Positions 1-5,602 of a DNA stretch of 7,059 bases are shown one piece after another. The stretch spans positions 1 to 7,059 of the forward strand of contig JAAXHZ010000238.1 of the NCBI GenBank assembly GCA_012270625.1, given 5' to 3'. The translations under genes were made by a program, and so were the position numbers. This stretch comes from Dehalococcoidia bacterium (GTDB lineage: Bacteria > Chloroflexota > Dehalococcoidia > SAR202 > UBA11138). Each line of letters starts with the position of its first letter. Position 1 is the stretch's first letter. Under the pieces are notes generated by a model, which saw only the letters and a program-made list of their open reading frames with translations, searched no databases and was not told the origin of the DNA.

Positions 1-41
1 AGCAAGTGCGAGTAAATGCCGGGTCTTACCTAAAGGCGTAG

Positions 42-47
42 TATAAT
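42..47 (+). promoter_or_regulatory. Candidate -10 box of the pdxA-like gene promoter
   Basis: A perfect TATAAT lies 39 bases before the ATG of the pdxA-like gene. It would place the transcription start near position 54 and give a leader of about 33 bases. No convincing -35 hexamer is seen 15 to 19 bases upstream (that region reads CCGGGT or similar) and there is no TG extension, so the call rests on the -10 match and its position alone. No frame reads through positions 1-60 on the plus strand, so this is truly intergenic. Confidence 0.4.
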
Positions 48-72
48 GTCAAATATAAACCTGCCGATCTAC

Positions 73-78
73 GGAGGA
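73..78 (+). promoter_or_regulatory. Ribosome binding site of the pdxA-like gene
   Basis: GGAGGA lies 8 bases upstream of the ATG at 87. This is a near-ideal Shine-Dalgarno sequence at ideal spacing, and it fixes the start codon of the following gene. Confidence 0.8.
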
Positions 79-86
79 GACCTGTT

Positions 87-1091
87 ATGAGCCAACGTCC
101 CCTGGTCGCCATCACGATGGGCGATCCGGCCGGAATAGGGGCCGAGGTAACTGCCAAAGCGCTTCAGGATCCGTGGGTCTATGAGAAGTGCAGGCCCTTC
201 GTTGTAGGGAATGCCGCATCCATGAACTCCGCATTGGAGCTGATTGGCGGTAGCGGTCGGGCGCGCATGGTTCACGACATCTCGGATATCTTAGGTGAGC
301 ACGGAGAAGTAGATGTCCTGGACATGGAGAACCTGGATTTCGACCAGGTTGACTACGGAGTCGTCTCACCGATCGCCGGCAAGGCGTCGGTCGAGTGGAT
401 CCTGCGCGCTGGAGAGCTCGCTGCTGCTGGCGAGGTTGCGGCTATCGCCACGGCGCCGATAAACAAAGAGGCATGCAGTTTGGCGGGCTACAAAGACATC
501 GGCCACATGGAGATTTTCCAGAGCCAGACGCAGGCGTCAAACGTCGCCACCATGCTGATGGCCGACGCACTTCGCGTCGTTCATCTCACTACGCATCGCT
601 CGCTGCGGGTGGCGTGTGACTACGTAACTGTCGATAATGTACTGGGCAAGATCGAGCTGACCGATGAATGTTTCCGGGCGTGGGGGTTCGACAGCCCGCG
701 AATTGGTGTTGCTGCGCTCAATCCACACGCATCGGACGGAGGGCTTATCGGAACTGAAGAGGCGGAGCAGATTGAGCCTGCCGTCCGGCGCGCTCGCGAA
801 CAGGGCATCGACGCGACAGGCCCGGTACCGGCTGATACGGTGTTCAACCAGGCCATAGACGGCAGGTACGATGCCGTCATCGCAATGTATCATGATCAGG
901 GGCACATCCCGATTAAAGTCCACAACTGGGCCAAGAGCGTAAGTGTCAATCTGGGGTTGCCTTTCGTTCGGACCTCTGTCGATCACGGTACCGCTTTCGA
1001 TATAGCGGGCGAGGGAATAGCCGATGAGGAAAGCATGCTGGAATCCATCCGCGTTGCGGTCTCACTCGCGAGCGATTCAATCCTGCCATGA
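87..1091 (+). CDS. pdxA: PdxA-family dehydrogenase (4-hydroxythreonine-4-phosphate dehydrogenase-like)
   Basis: 334 residues, the usual PdxA length. The family are metal- and NAD-dependent beta-hydroxyacid oxidative decarboxylases. Classical PdxA oxidises 4-phosphohydroxy-L-threonine in vitamin B6 synthesis; relatives act on erythronate or threonate 4-phosphate or on aromatic cis-dihydrodiols (TphB). Visible motifs are GDPAGIGAE (12-20), TAPINKEA (122-129), the three presumed metal-binding histidines H170 (in LTTH), H214 (in NPH) and H269 (in MYHDQG), and the C-terminal GLPFVRTSVDHGTA block (290-303). Two departures from classical PdxA are seen. The substrate-binding GHTE reads GHME (139-142), and MYHDQG is followed by HIPIK rather than LPVLK. 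These resemble PdxA2-type or other PdxA-like paralogues. The strong SD sequence fixes the start. proC follows after 54 bases. The family is near certain, but the B6 role is not, and the gene symbol should be read as a family label. Confidence 0.9.
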   Translation: MSQRPLVAITMGDPAGIGAEVTAKALQDPWVYEKCRPFVVGNAASMNSALELIGGSGRARMVHDISDILGEHGEVDVLDMENLDFDQVDYGVVSPIAGKASVEWILRAGELAAAGEVAAIATAPINKEACSLAGYKDIGHMEIFQSQTQASNVATMLMADALRVVHLTTHRSLRVACDYVTVDNVLGKIELTDECFRAWGFDSPRIGVAALNPHASDGGLIGTEEAEQIEPAVRRAREQGIDATGPVPADTVFNQAIDGRYDAVIAMYHDQGHIPIKVHNWAKSVSVNLGLPFVRTSVDHGTAFDIAGEGIADEESMLESIRVAVSLASDSILP

Positions 1092-1145
1092 ACCGTTCTC
1101 TTCGACGCTGAAACACCCCAACCTATATCGTCCAAGGACATCAGC

Positions 1146-1946
1146 ATGAAAATTTCATTTGTTGGCGGCGGAGTGATGGCGGAGGCCATCATTAGTGGAA
1201 TTGTCAGGACAGAGGTTGCGCCGAGCTCCGACATTTGTGTCGGTGAACCGAGCGACACCCGTCGCAGGCACCTCGAAGAGACTTACTCCATACGAACGAC
1301 CGAAGACAATCTCAATGCCATCGAGGGTGCGAGACTCACCGTGCTCGCCGTCAAGCCGCAGACGCTGCCGTATGTGTATCCCGAGCTCAACGGCAGTCTC
1401 TCAGCAGAGAATACCGTGGTGTCCATAGTTGCCGGTGCGACCTTGAGCAGTCTTACTTCAGGTCTCGGGCACGCTCCAATCATAAGAGTGATGCCGAACA
1501 CTCCAGGGCAGATCGGCGCAGGAATGACCATGTGGATGGCGTCCGACGCCGTACCACGGGAGACCGTGGAGATGACGAGGGCGATCGTTCAGACGCTGGG
1601 TAAAGAGATATACACCGACGACGAGAAGATGATCGACATGGCGACCGCGCTCAGCGCGAGCGGGCCGGCGTATGTCTTTCTGTTCATAGAGTCGCTGATC
1701 GACGCTGGAGTATATCTTGGCCTTTCGCGCGACGTCTCCTGGCAGCTTGCCATTCAGACCGTGCTGGGCAGCACACAGCTCATACACGATTCCGGTATCC
1801 ACCCCGCCGAGCTCAAGGACATGGTCACGTCTCCTGGTGGAACAACCATCGAGGCGCTGCGGTCATTCGAGGAAGGGCGTTTCAGAGCGCTGGTGCTCAA
1901 CGCCGTCAACGCGGCTTATGAGAAGTCCAAGGCGCTTGGCGGATAG
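1146..1946 (+). CDS. proC: Pyrroline-5-carboxylate reductase (ProC)
   Basis: 266 residues, full family length. It catalyses the last step of proline synthesis, the NAD(P)H-dependent reduction of 1-pyrroline-5-carboxylate to L-proline in the cytosol. An N-terminal Rossmann motif FVGGGVMAEAI (5-15) is followed by AVKPQ (68-72), RVMPNTP (114-120) and the C-terminal dimerisation and active-site region with ALSASGPAYVFLFIE (168-182) and the signature SPGGTT (229-234). AAGGA about 7 bases before the ATG at 1146 supports the start. yggT begins 3 bases after the stop, and proC-yggT adjacency is also known in other bacteria such as Pseudomonas. No motif is missing, so it should be active. Confidence 0.96.
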   Translation: MKISFVGGGVMAEAIISGIVRTEVAPSSDICVGEPSDTRRRHLEETYSIRTTEDNLNAIEGARLTVLAVKPQTLPYVYPELNGSLSAENTVVSIVAGATLSSLTSGLGHAPIIRVMPNTPGQIGAGMTMWMASDAVPRETVEMTRAIVQTLGKEIYTDDEKMIDMATALSASGPAYVFLFIESLIDAGVYLGLSRDVSWQLAIQTVLGSTQLIHDSGIHPAELKDMVTSPGGTTIEALRSFEEGRFRALVLNAVNAAYEKSKALGG

Positions 1947-1949
1947 TAC

Positions 1950-2213
1950 GTGAACGGATTTCTGGCCCAGTTCGTAGAAATTCTCGCGTGGGCGCTTTAC
2001 TGTGCCATTCTGGCGAGGGTGATAGTCTCCTGGCTCCCGATCGGTCACGATAGTCCGTTCGCGCCAGTAGTGCGCGTCATCTACGAGATCTCGGAGCCTA
2101 TTCTGTCTCCAATCCGGCGTTTGATTCCTGGTCTTGGGATGTTCGACCTATCGCCCATGATAGCGCTCATCCTGATTATGGTAATCAGGACAATCGTGCT
2201 CGCGGCGCTGTAG
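1950..2213 (+). CDS. yggT: YggT family membrane protein
   Basis: 87 residues starting at GTG, 3 bases after the proC stop. The GGCGGA at the end of proC can serve as a ribosome binding site, so translation is probably coupled. Two hydrophobic segments are seen, about residues 7-29 and 67-86. They are joined by a loop carrying the family's conserved stretch EPILSPIRRLIPG (49-61). The single-repeat, two-helix form is typical of Gram-positive, cyanobacterial and Chloroflexota members, whereas the E. coli protein has two repeats. YggT proteins sit in the cytoplasmic membrane and have been linked to osmotic tolerance, cell division and chloroplast or thylakoid organisation; the molecular role is unsettled. 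Confidence 0.9.
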   Translation: MNGFLAQFVEILAWALYCAILARVIVSWLPIGHDSPFAPVVRVIYEISEPILSPIRRLIPGLGMFDLSPMIALILIMVIRTIVLAAL

Positions 2214-2241
2214 TCCGATACAGGGTCGTATCGACAGAGCC

Positions 2242-2264
2242 ACTTGTGAGTCGATGACTCAAGT
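2242..2264. terminator. Hairpin at the convergent junction, possible bidirectional terminator
   Basis: ACTT-GT-GAGTC, loop GAT, GACTC-AAGT forms nine base pairs with a two-base bulge. It lies between the yggT stop (2213) and the SDR-1 stop (2292), where both converging transcripts must end. Neither strand has a U-tract after the stem, so it does not fit a standard intrinsic terminator. It may instead act as an RNA 3' end stabiliser, or be chance. A short direct repeat of AAGTTC follows it at about 2261-2273. Confidence 0.35.
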
Positions 2265-2291
2265 TCCAAGTTCGGGGCGAAGCCTGCCGCC

Positions 2292-3050
2292 CTATGCGTG
2301 CGCTAGTGCGCCGCCGTCGATGAAGAATGTCTGCCCCGTGACAAAGTCGCAGGCGTCAGACGATAGATAGACGAGCAGGCTGGCCAGGTCGTTGGGATGG
2401 CCCCTCCGCCGTGAGGGCAGGTATCGGACCAGCAGCTCGCGTTGGTCTTCCCCGGACGGCTCGTTCGTGGACATCCACCCTGCGCCTATGCCGTTGACTC
2501 GGATGCCCTCCCGACCCCATTCCAGCGCGAGGGATGCCGTGATCTGATGGATAGCGCCCTGTGCGGCGCTTGCCGCCACGGAGTTCCAAAGTCCGCGCTG
2601 GGACAGCGCTGACCCCACATTGACGATGCGACCGCTGCCCTGCCTGAGCATACGTCTCCCGGCCGCCTGGCACGTAAGGTAGATCGACTTCACGTTGAAA
2701 TCCATTAGCTTGGACCACTCGTTCTCCGTGACGTGCTCGAACCGCTTGCCGAACTCCGCGCTCGCGTTGTTGACCAGAATGTCCACGCCGCCGAGCTCAT
2801 CCTCTGCCCTAAAGACCATCGCCTCGACGCTCACTCTGTCAGTGAGGTCAGTGGCGATCGCTATGGCCGTGCCGCCCTGTGCGTTAACGGCCTCAACAGC
2901 GTCTAACATGTCCGAGCCTTCAGACCCCGCTACGGCCACGTGAGCCCCGGCCTCGGCCAGGGCGCACGCGAAATATGGCGTCCACCCTCTGCGGTCCGCC
3001 GTGACTATTGCTTTCTTGCCGGTCAGGTCCCACTCTGTCGGGATACTCAT
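2292..3050 (-). CDS. SDR-1: short-chain dehydrogenase/reductase-fold protein with degenerate active site, probable pseudoenzyme
   Basis: 252 residues with classical SDR architecture along the whole length: beta1 AIVT, D68 in TDLT, NNAS (94-97), helix 4 Asn N119, Ser S147 in NVGS, and the C-terminal FVTGQTFFIDGG (236-247). The catalytic pair is absent. Thirteen residues after S147, where the Tyr belongs, is A160 (codon GCA), and the Lys position is Q164 (CAG). The glycine-rich TGxxxGxG motif reads TADRRGWT (17-24), losing two of three glycines. The Pro-Gly after beta6 reads Ala-Gly (GIGAG). The frame is intact and the fold-defining parts are conserved, so this looks like a maintained protein rather than a decaying gene. 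GAGG 5 bases before the ATG supports the start. It lies 32 bases downstream of SDR-2. It probably does not catalyse a standard SDR reaction; a structural or regulatory partner role is inferred. Confidence 0.88.
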   Translation of the reverse strand: MSIPTEWDLTGKKAIVTADRRGWTPYFACALAEAGAHVAVAGSEGSDMLDAVEAVNAQGGTAIAIATDLTDRVSVEAMVFRAEDELGGVDILVNNASAEFGKRFEHVTENEWSKLMDFNVKSIYLTCQAAGRRMLRQGSGRIVNVGSALSQRGLWNSVAASAAQGAIHQITASLALEWGREGIRVNGIGAGWMSTNEPSGEDQRELLVRYLPSRRRGHPNDLASLLVYLSSDACDFVTGQTFFIDGGALAHA

Positions 3051-3082
3051 TGTCGCCTCGAATTGTGTGTGTCGTTAAAGAG

Positions 3083-3889
3083 TCAGATTACCAGTGGTAT
3101 CTCGGGAGCGTGTCCTGTCGGAGCTGCCCCGCCAGCGAGACCGCCTCCGTCTATGATGAAAGCCTCTCCATTCATGTAGTCGGAAGCGCCAGATGCGAGG
3201 AAGACGGCGACCGCGCCCATCTCGTGAGGATGTCCTACCCTGCCAGTGGGGATGAACTCTCCTCTTGGCAAAGTCAGCCTGGACTCGTCTGTGCCTTCAG
3301 TTGGAATGAATCCCGGCACGATGCACGTGCTGGTGATGCCGTACCGTCCCAGGCTGGTAGCGAGTACACGGGTAAGCTGTACTATCCCGCCTTTGCCCAC
3401 GCAGTACATGTAGTTGTCGCGCCCACCGCGAAAGCCGAAACCTGACGACACGTTGATGATCTTCCCCTGTCCACGCTCCACCATGTGCTTGGCGATAGCT
3501 CGCGCGCAGTAGAAGGCGCTCGACATGTTCACCTCTATGCCGATATGCCAATCGTCGTCGCTGATCTCCCAGATCGGTATCGCGCCCTGGCCGCGCACGA
3601 TCCCGGCGTTATTGAGCAGCACGTCCACTTTGCCCAGCTCAGAGATGGCCGACTTCATCAGGCTGTCAACCTGCGCCGTGTCGGTTACGTCGGTTGAGAT
3701 TGCAACAGCCCTGCGACCGAGGGACCTCGCCTCTTCCGCAACCTCTTCTATAGGGCCGGTCCTGCGGGCGGCGATGACTAGGTCGGCGCCCGCGCGCGCC
3801 ATCGCCAGTGTCATCTCACGGCCCAGTCCGGTGCCGCCACCGGTGATCACAACGCCCTTGCCTTCCAGGCTGAGCTTTTCTTCGAGCAT
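3083..3889 (-). CDS. SDR-2: short-chain dehydrogenase/reductase, active-site complete
   Basis: 268 residues from the chosen start. Classical SDR: TGGGTGLG cofactor motif (16-23), D67 in TDVT, NNAG (93-96), and the full tetrad N121, S149, Y162, K166 (YCVGK). VPGF follows beta6 and the C-terminal motif is YMNGEAFIIDGG. The residue after beta2 is in an AARR context (arginines at about 42-43), which suggests an NADP(H) preference, though weakly. An 18-residue Gly/Pro-rich tail follows IDGGG. I chose ATG 3889 because GGAG lies 8 bases upstream and the protein then begins just before beta1, as is usual. An in-frame ATG at 3931 adds 14 basic residues and overlaps the birA stop as TAATG, but has no well-placed SD. 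The substrate cannot be told; it is an oxidoreductase for an alcohol or ketone. It lies between birA and SDR-1 in one likely operon. Confidence 0.93.
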   Translation of the reverse strand: MLEEKLSLEGKGVVITGGGTGLGREMTLAMARAGADLVIAARRTGPIEEVAEEARSLGRRAVAISTDVTDTAQVDSLMKSAISELGKVDVLLNNAGIVRGQGAIPIWEISDDDWHIGIEVNMSSAFYCARAIAKHMVERGQGKIINVSSGFGFRGGRDNYMYCVGKGGIVQLTRVLATSLGRYGITSTCIVPGFIPTEGTDESRLTLPRGEFIPTGRVGHPHEMGAVAVFLASGASDYMNGEAFIIDGGGLAGGAAPTGHAPEIPLVI

Positions 3890-3930
3890 CGTCTGTTCTC
3901 CGAGTTTCACTTTTCGATTGCTGCGCCGCA

Positions 3931-4707
3931 TTATACTTGCGACGTCACCTCTCCCGCCACAGCGCTAACCCTGGTTCCGTCACTCTGAAGCACTACCAGG
4001 TTGCCGCTGTCATCGACTGATTCGGCCAGACCCTCGATGACTCGATCCCTCCACCTGAGCCGGACATGCTTGCCCAGGGTCTCAAGAGTCCTGGCCCAGG
4101 CAGCGGTCAGGGACTCTCCATGAACGACCAAGCCGTAAAAATCGTCCAGATTGCGCAACGCTGACAAGAGTACCTCATCCCTGTCGAACTCGCGTCCGGT
4201 CGCGGTGCGTAAGCTGGTTGCTGTCTCAGCGATCTCAGGGTACTTCGCTACGTCCAGATTGACGTTGATTCCGATTCCCACAAGCGCGTGGTCCAGTCTG
4301 GTCCCCTGGAACTCAGTCTCGATCAGTATGCCGCTCAGCTTACGTCCCCCTATGCGGACGTCGTTCGGCCACTTGACCGTAGTGGGCAGACCGCTTGCAT
4401 CTGAGGCCGTCCGGTGCACGGCAAGCGCCGCGGCCATGTTCATGTAGGGTAGCTGGGAGGGCTCGGGACGCAGCAGCAGTGTCATGTACAGGTTCAGACC
4501 TGGAGGTGAGACCCAAGCGCGATCGAAGCGACCCCGACCCCGACCCTGCTGTTCGGCAATCACAACGACGCCTTCCGCGGCGCCAGCTCGAGCCAGCTCT
4601 TTGGCGTCGTCCATGGTAGAGTCGGTTTCAAGGCGGTAATCGATCCGATGTCCGATGATCGAATCGGACATCGCCGCCTCGACGCGGGCCGTGTCCAGCA
4701 ATTCCAT
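3931..4707 (-). CDS. birA: Biotin--[acetyl-CoA-carboxylase] ligase (BirA), monofunctional
   Basis: 258 residues. It activates biotin with ATP to biotinyl-5'-AMP and transfers it to the lysine of biotin carboxyl carrier domains of acetyl-CoA, propionyl-CoA or pyruvate carboxylases. Motifs seen: ETDSTMDDA (27-35), the biotinyl-AMP loop GRGRGR (55-60) with VSPPGLNLY (66-74), KWPND (112-116), GRKLSGILIE (121-130), GIGINV (144-149), and a C-terminal SH3-like domain (about 212-258). There is no N-terminal winged-helix DNA-binding domain, so this is a class I ligase that cannot act as the bio operon repressor. ATG 4707 lies 6 bases past the stop of the upstream gene and suggests coupling. M13 (ATG 4671) has a better SD (GAGG, 5 bases away) and is a credible alternative. 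No carboxylase or biotin synthesis gene is in view. Confidence 0.95.
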   Translation of the reverse strand: MELLDTARVEAAMSDSIIGHRIDYRLETDSTMDDAKELARAGAAEGVVVIAEQQGRGRGRFDRAWVSPPGLNLYMTLLLRPEPSQLPYMNMAAALAVHRTASDASGLPTTVKWPNDVRIGGRKLSGILIETEFQGTRLDHALVGIGINVNLDVAKYPEIAETATSLRTATGREFDRDEVLLSALRNLDDFYGLVVHGESLTAAWARTLETLGKHVRLRWRDRVIEGLAESVDDSGNLVVLQSDGTRVSAVAGEVTSQV

Positions 4708-4713
4708 GAGAGG

Positions 4714-5157
4714 CTAGTCGGGTTGCGGTATCAGCTCGACCAGCTTGCTTCCAGATACCCAAGGCTCGACATCGAGTCCCTGACCCTGCCTGAATGCCGA
4801 CTGTGCCGCAAGGCGAGTGAATACATCTCTGCGCTCAGACTCGTCGGTTATCGGACGAGCCTTTACGGCGATGTCTGCCTTCACCTCGTCCTTGAGATGG
4901 AGCGTCACACCGGAGTTTGCCACGAGGTTCGCGTACCAACTCCTGCGTCCGGGAGACGCCGCCAGGAATAGCTGACCGTCCATCAGGTGGCACCAGATCT
5001 CGATGCGACGAGCCTCACCGGACCTGCGTCCCACAGTGGTGATGTCCACCACCATGTCTATACTGAGCGCGTCCCTCACTGAGGGTTCCAGTTCCTGCAC
5101 AATAGACCTCCACGCCGCGCTTTCGCTATCTATAGGGGACTCGATTCTCTCACACAC
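4714..5157 (-). CDS. DDN-like nitroreductase/quinone reductase family protein (deazaflavin F420-type split-barrel)
   Basis: 147 residues. The core reads DITTVGRRSGEARRIEIW (about 38-55), then a strand pair LFLAASPGRRSWYANLVAN (63-81) and GVTLHLKDEV (83-92). This is the pattern of the DDN/PF04075-type flavin-binding split barrels, many of which use reduced F420 to reduce quinones or nitro compounds. Other members bind FMN or have no known substrate, so F420 use is inferred. An amphipathic N-terminal helix (about 14-31) precedes the barrel. The start is GTG 5157 without a clear SD. It is the furthest upstream start that leaves room for the N-terminal helix, and an internal ATG at M35 would remove that helix. 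It is the first gene of the minus-strand cluster and ends 6 bases before birA. Confidence 0.82.
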   Translation of the reverse strand: MCERIESPIDSESAAWRSIVQELEPSVRDALSIDMVVDITTVGRRSGEARRIEIWCHLMDGQLFLAASPGRRSWYANLVANSGVTLHLKDEVKADIAVKARPITDESERRDVFTRLAAQSAFRQGQGLDVEPWVSGSKLVELIPQPD

Positions 5158-5210
5158 AGTTCTGGCGATACAACACAGCCGCAGGCTCTCGATCGTGCAG
5201 GACTTCTACG

Positions 5211-5239
5211 TTGAACTCGGTGCGGCCCACTGCTAATAT
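5211..5239 (+). promoter_or_regulatory. Promoter for the NIPSNAP-hyuA unit (extended -10)
   Basis: TTGAAC (5211-5216) resembles the -35 consensus in five of six positions counted as TTGAcA-like. Exactly 17 bases later is TAATAT (5234-5239), a 4 of 6 match to TATAAT, preceded directly by TGC, the extended -10 element. Transcription would begin near 5246 and give a leader of about 25-30 bases that contains the SD sequence. This is the best sigma-70-type promoter in the divergent intergenic region. No equally good promoter is seen pointing left toward the gene at 5157. Confidence 0.55.
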
Positions 5240-5262
5240 CTGACGCAGCAAAACAGACTCGC

Positions 5263-5268
5263 AGGAGG
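5263..5268 (+). promoter_or_regulatory. Ribosome binding site of the NIPSNAP gene
   Basis: AGGAGG is a perfect Shine-Dalgarno core. Two ATG codons follow in tandem at 5272 and 5275, with spacers of 3 and 6 bases. The spacing favours the second ATG, and family members usually begin MIYE, which also fits the second. Confidence 0.8.
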
Positions 5269-5274
5269 GCGATG

Positions 5275-5601
5275 ATGATCTACGAGTATCGCGTATATGA
5301 GGCCGCGCCAGGGAAGCTCGAAGCTCTCAACGCACGATTCCGAAACCACACTCTGGGAATCTTCGAACGACACGGTATCAAGAATATCGGCTACTGGACA
5401 TCCGCGGTTGGCGACTACTCCGACAGGCTGATCTACATTATAGCTTTCGAAGACGAGGGCCATCGCGAGCGCGCATGGGCCGCTTTCCGCGCCGATCCAG
5501 AGTGGAACAAGGCGCGCTCAGAATCGGAAGTCGATGGCCCGCTTACCTCGAGGGTGTTCAACACACTGCTCAGCCCCACGGACTACTCTCCGCTACAGTA
5601 G
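5275..5601 (+). CDS. NIPSNAP family protein
   Basis: 108 residues (109 if ATG 5272 is used). The protein has the ferredoxin-like, dimeric alpha/beta-barrel pattern of NIPSNAP domains. It begins with the strand MIYEYRVYEAAPGKLEAL (1-18), then a helix with FRNHTLGIFERHGI, the strand NIGYWTSAVGDYSDRLIYIIAFED (about 37-60), then the helix ERAWAAFRADPEWNKARSES (about 65-84). The RAWAAFRADPEW segment is a family hallmark. Bacterial members are often encoded next to catabolic genes, but their biochemical role is not established; some relatives in the wider fold are monooxygenases or decyclising enzymes. It shares a promoter with hyuA, which starts after a one-base gap. Confidence 0.88.
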   Translation: MIYEYRVYEAAPGKLEALNARFRNHTLGIFERHGIKNIGYWTSAVGDYSDRLIYIIAFEDEGHRERAWAAFRADPEWNKARSESEVDGPLTSRVFNTLLSPTDYSPLQ

Positions 5602-5602
5602 A

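Noticed and set aside
47..52. TTGACA on the minus strand overlapping the plus-strand TATAAT, possible divergent promoter
   Set aside because: The hexamer is perfect, but no good -10 follows within 16-18 bases and any target gene lies outside the window.
537..986. 149-residue minus-strand open frame inside the pdxA-like gene
   Set aside because: It is fully antisense to a gene with complete family motifs and has no recognisable domain.
1092..1145. Possible separate promoter or terminator between pdxA-like and proC
   Set aside because: The 54-base gap shows no stem-loop with U-tract and no paired -35/-10 elements, so read-through is the simpler view.
2559..2573. Sequencing error as the cause of the missing SDR catalytic Tyr and Lys
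   Set aside because: The changes are several full-codon differences at separate motifs, with the frame intact on both sides, which one or two base-call errors could not produce.
3008..3445. 145-residue plus-strand open frame across the SDR-1/SDR-2 junction
   Set aside because: It lies opposite two well-supported SDR genes, has no family resemblance and no ribosome binding site of note; it is a shadow of their codon use.
3525..3968. 147-residue plus-strand open frame opposite SDR-2 and the birA end
   Set aside because: Its Ser/Pro-rich composition is what the antisense of an SDR gives; there is no SD and no known motif.
4648..4971. 107-residue plus-strand open frame across the birA/DDN-type gene boundary
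   Set aside because: It is antisense to two motif-bearing genes in a compact operon and shows no protein family features.
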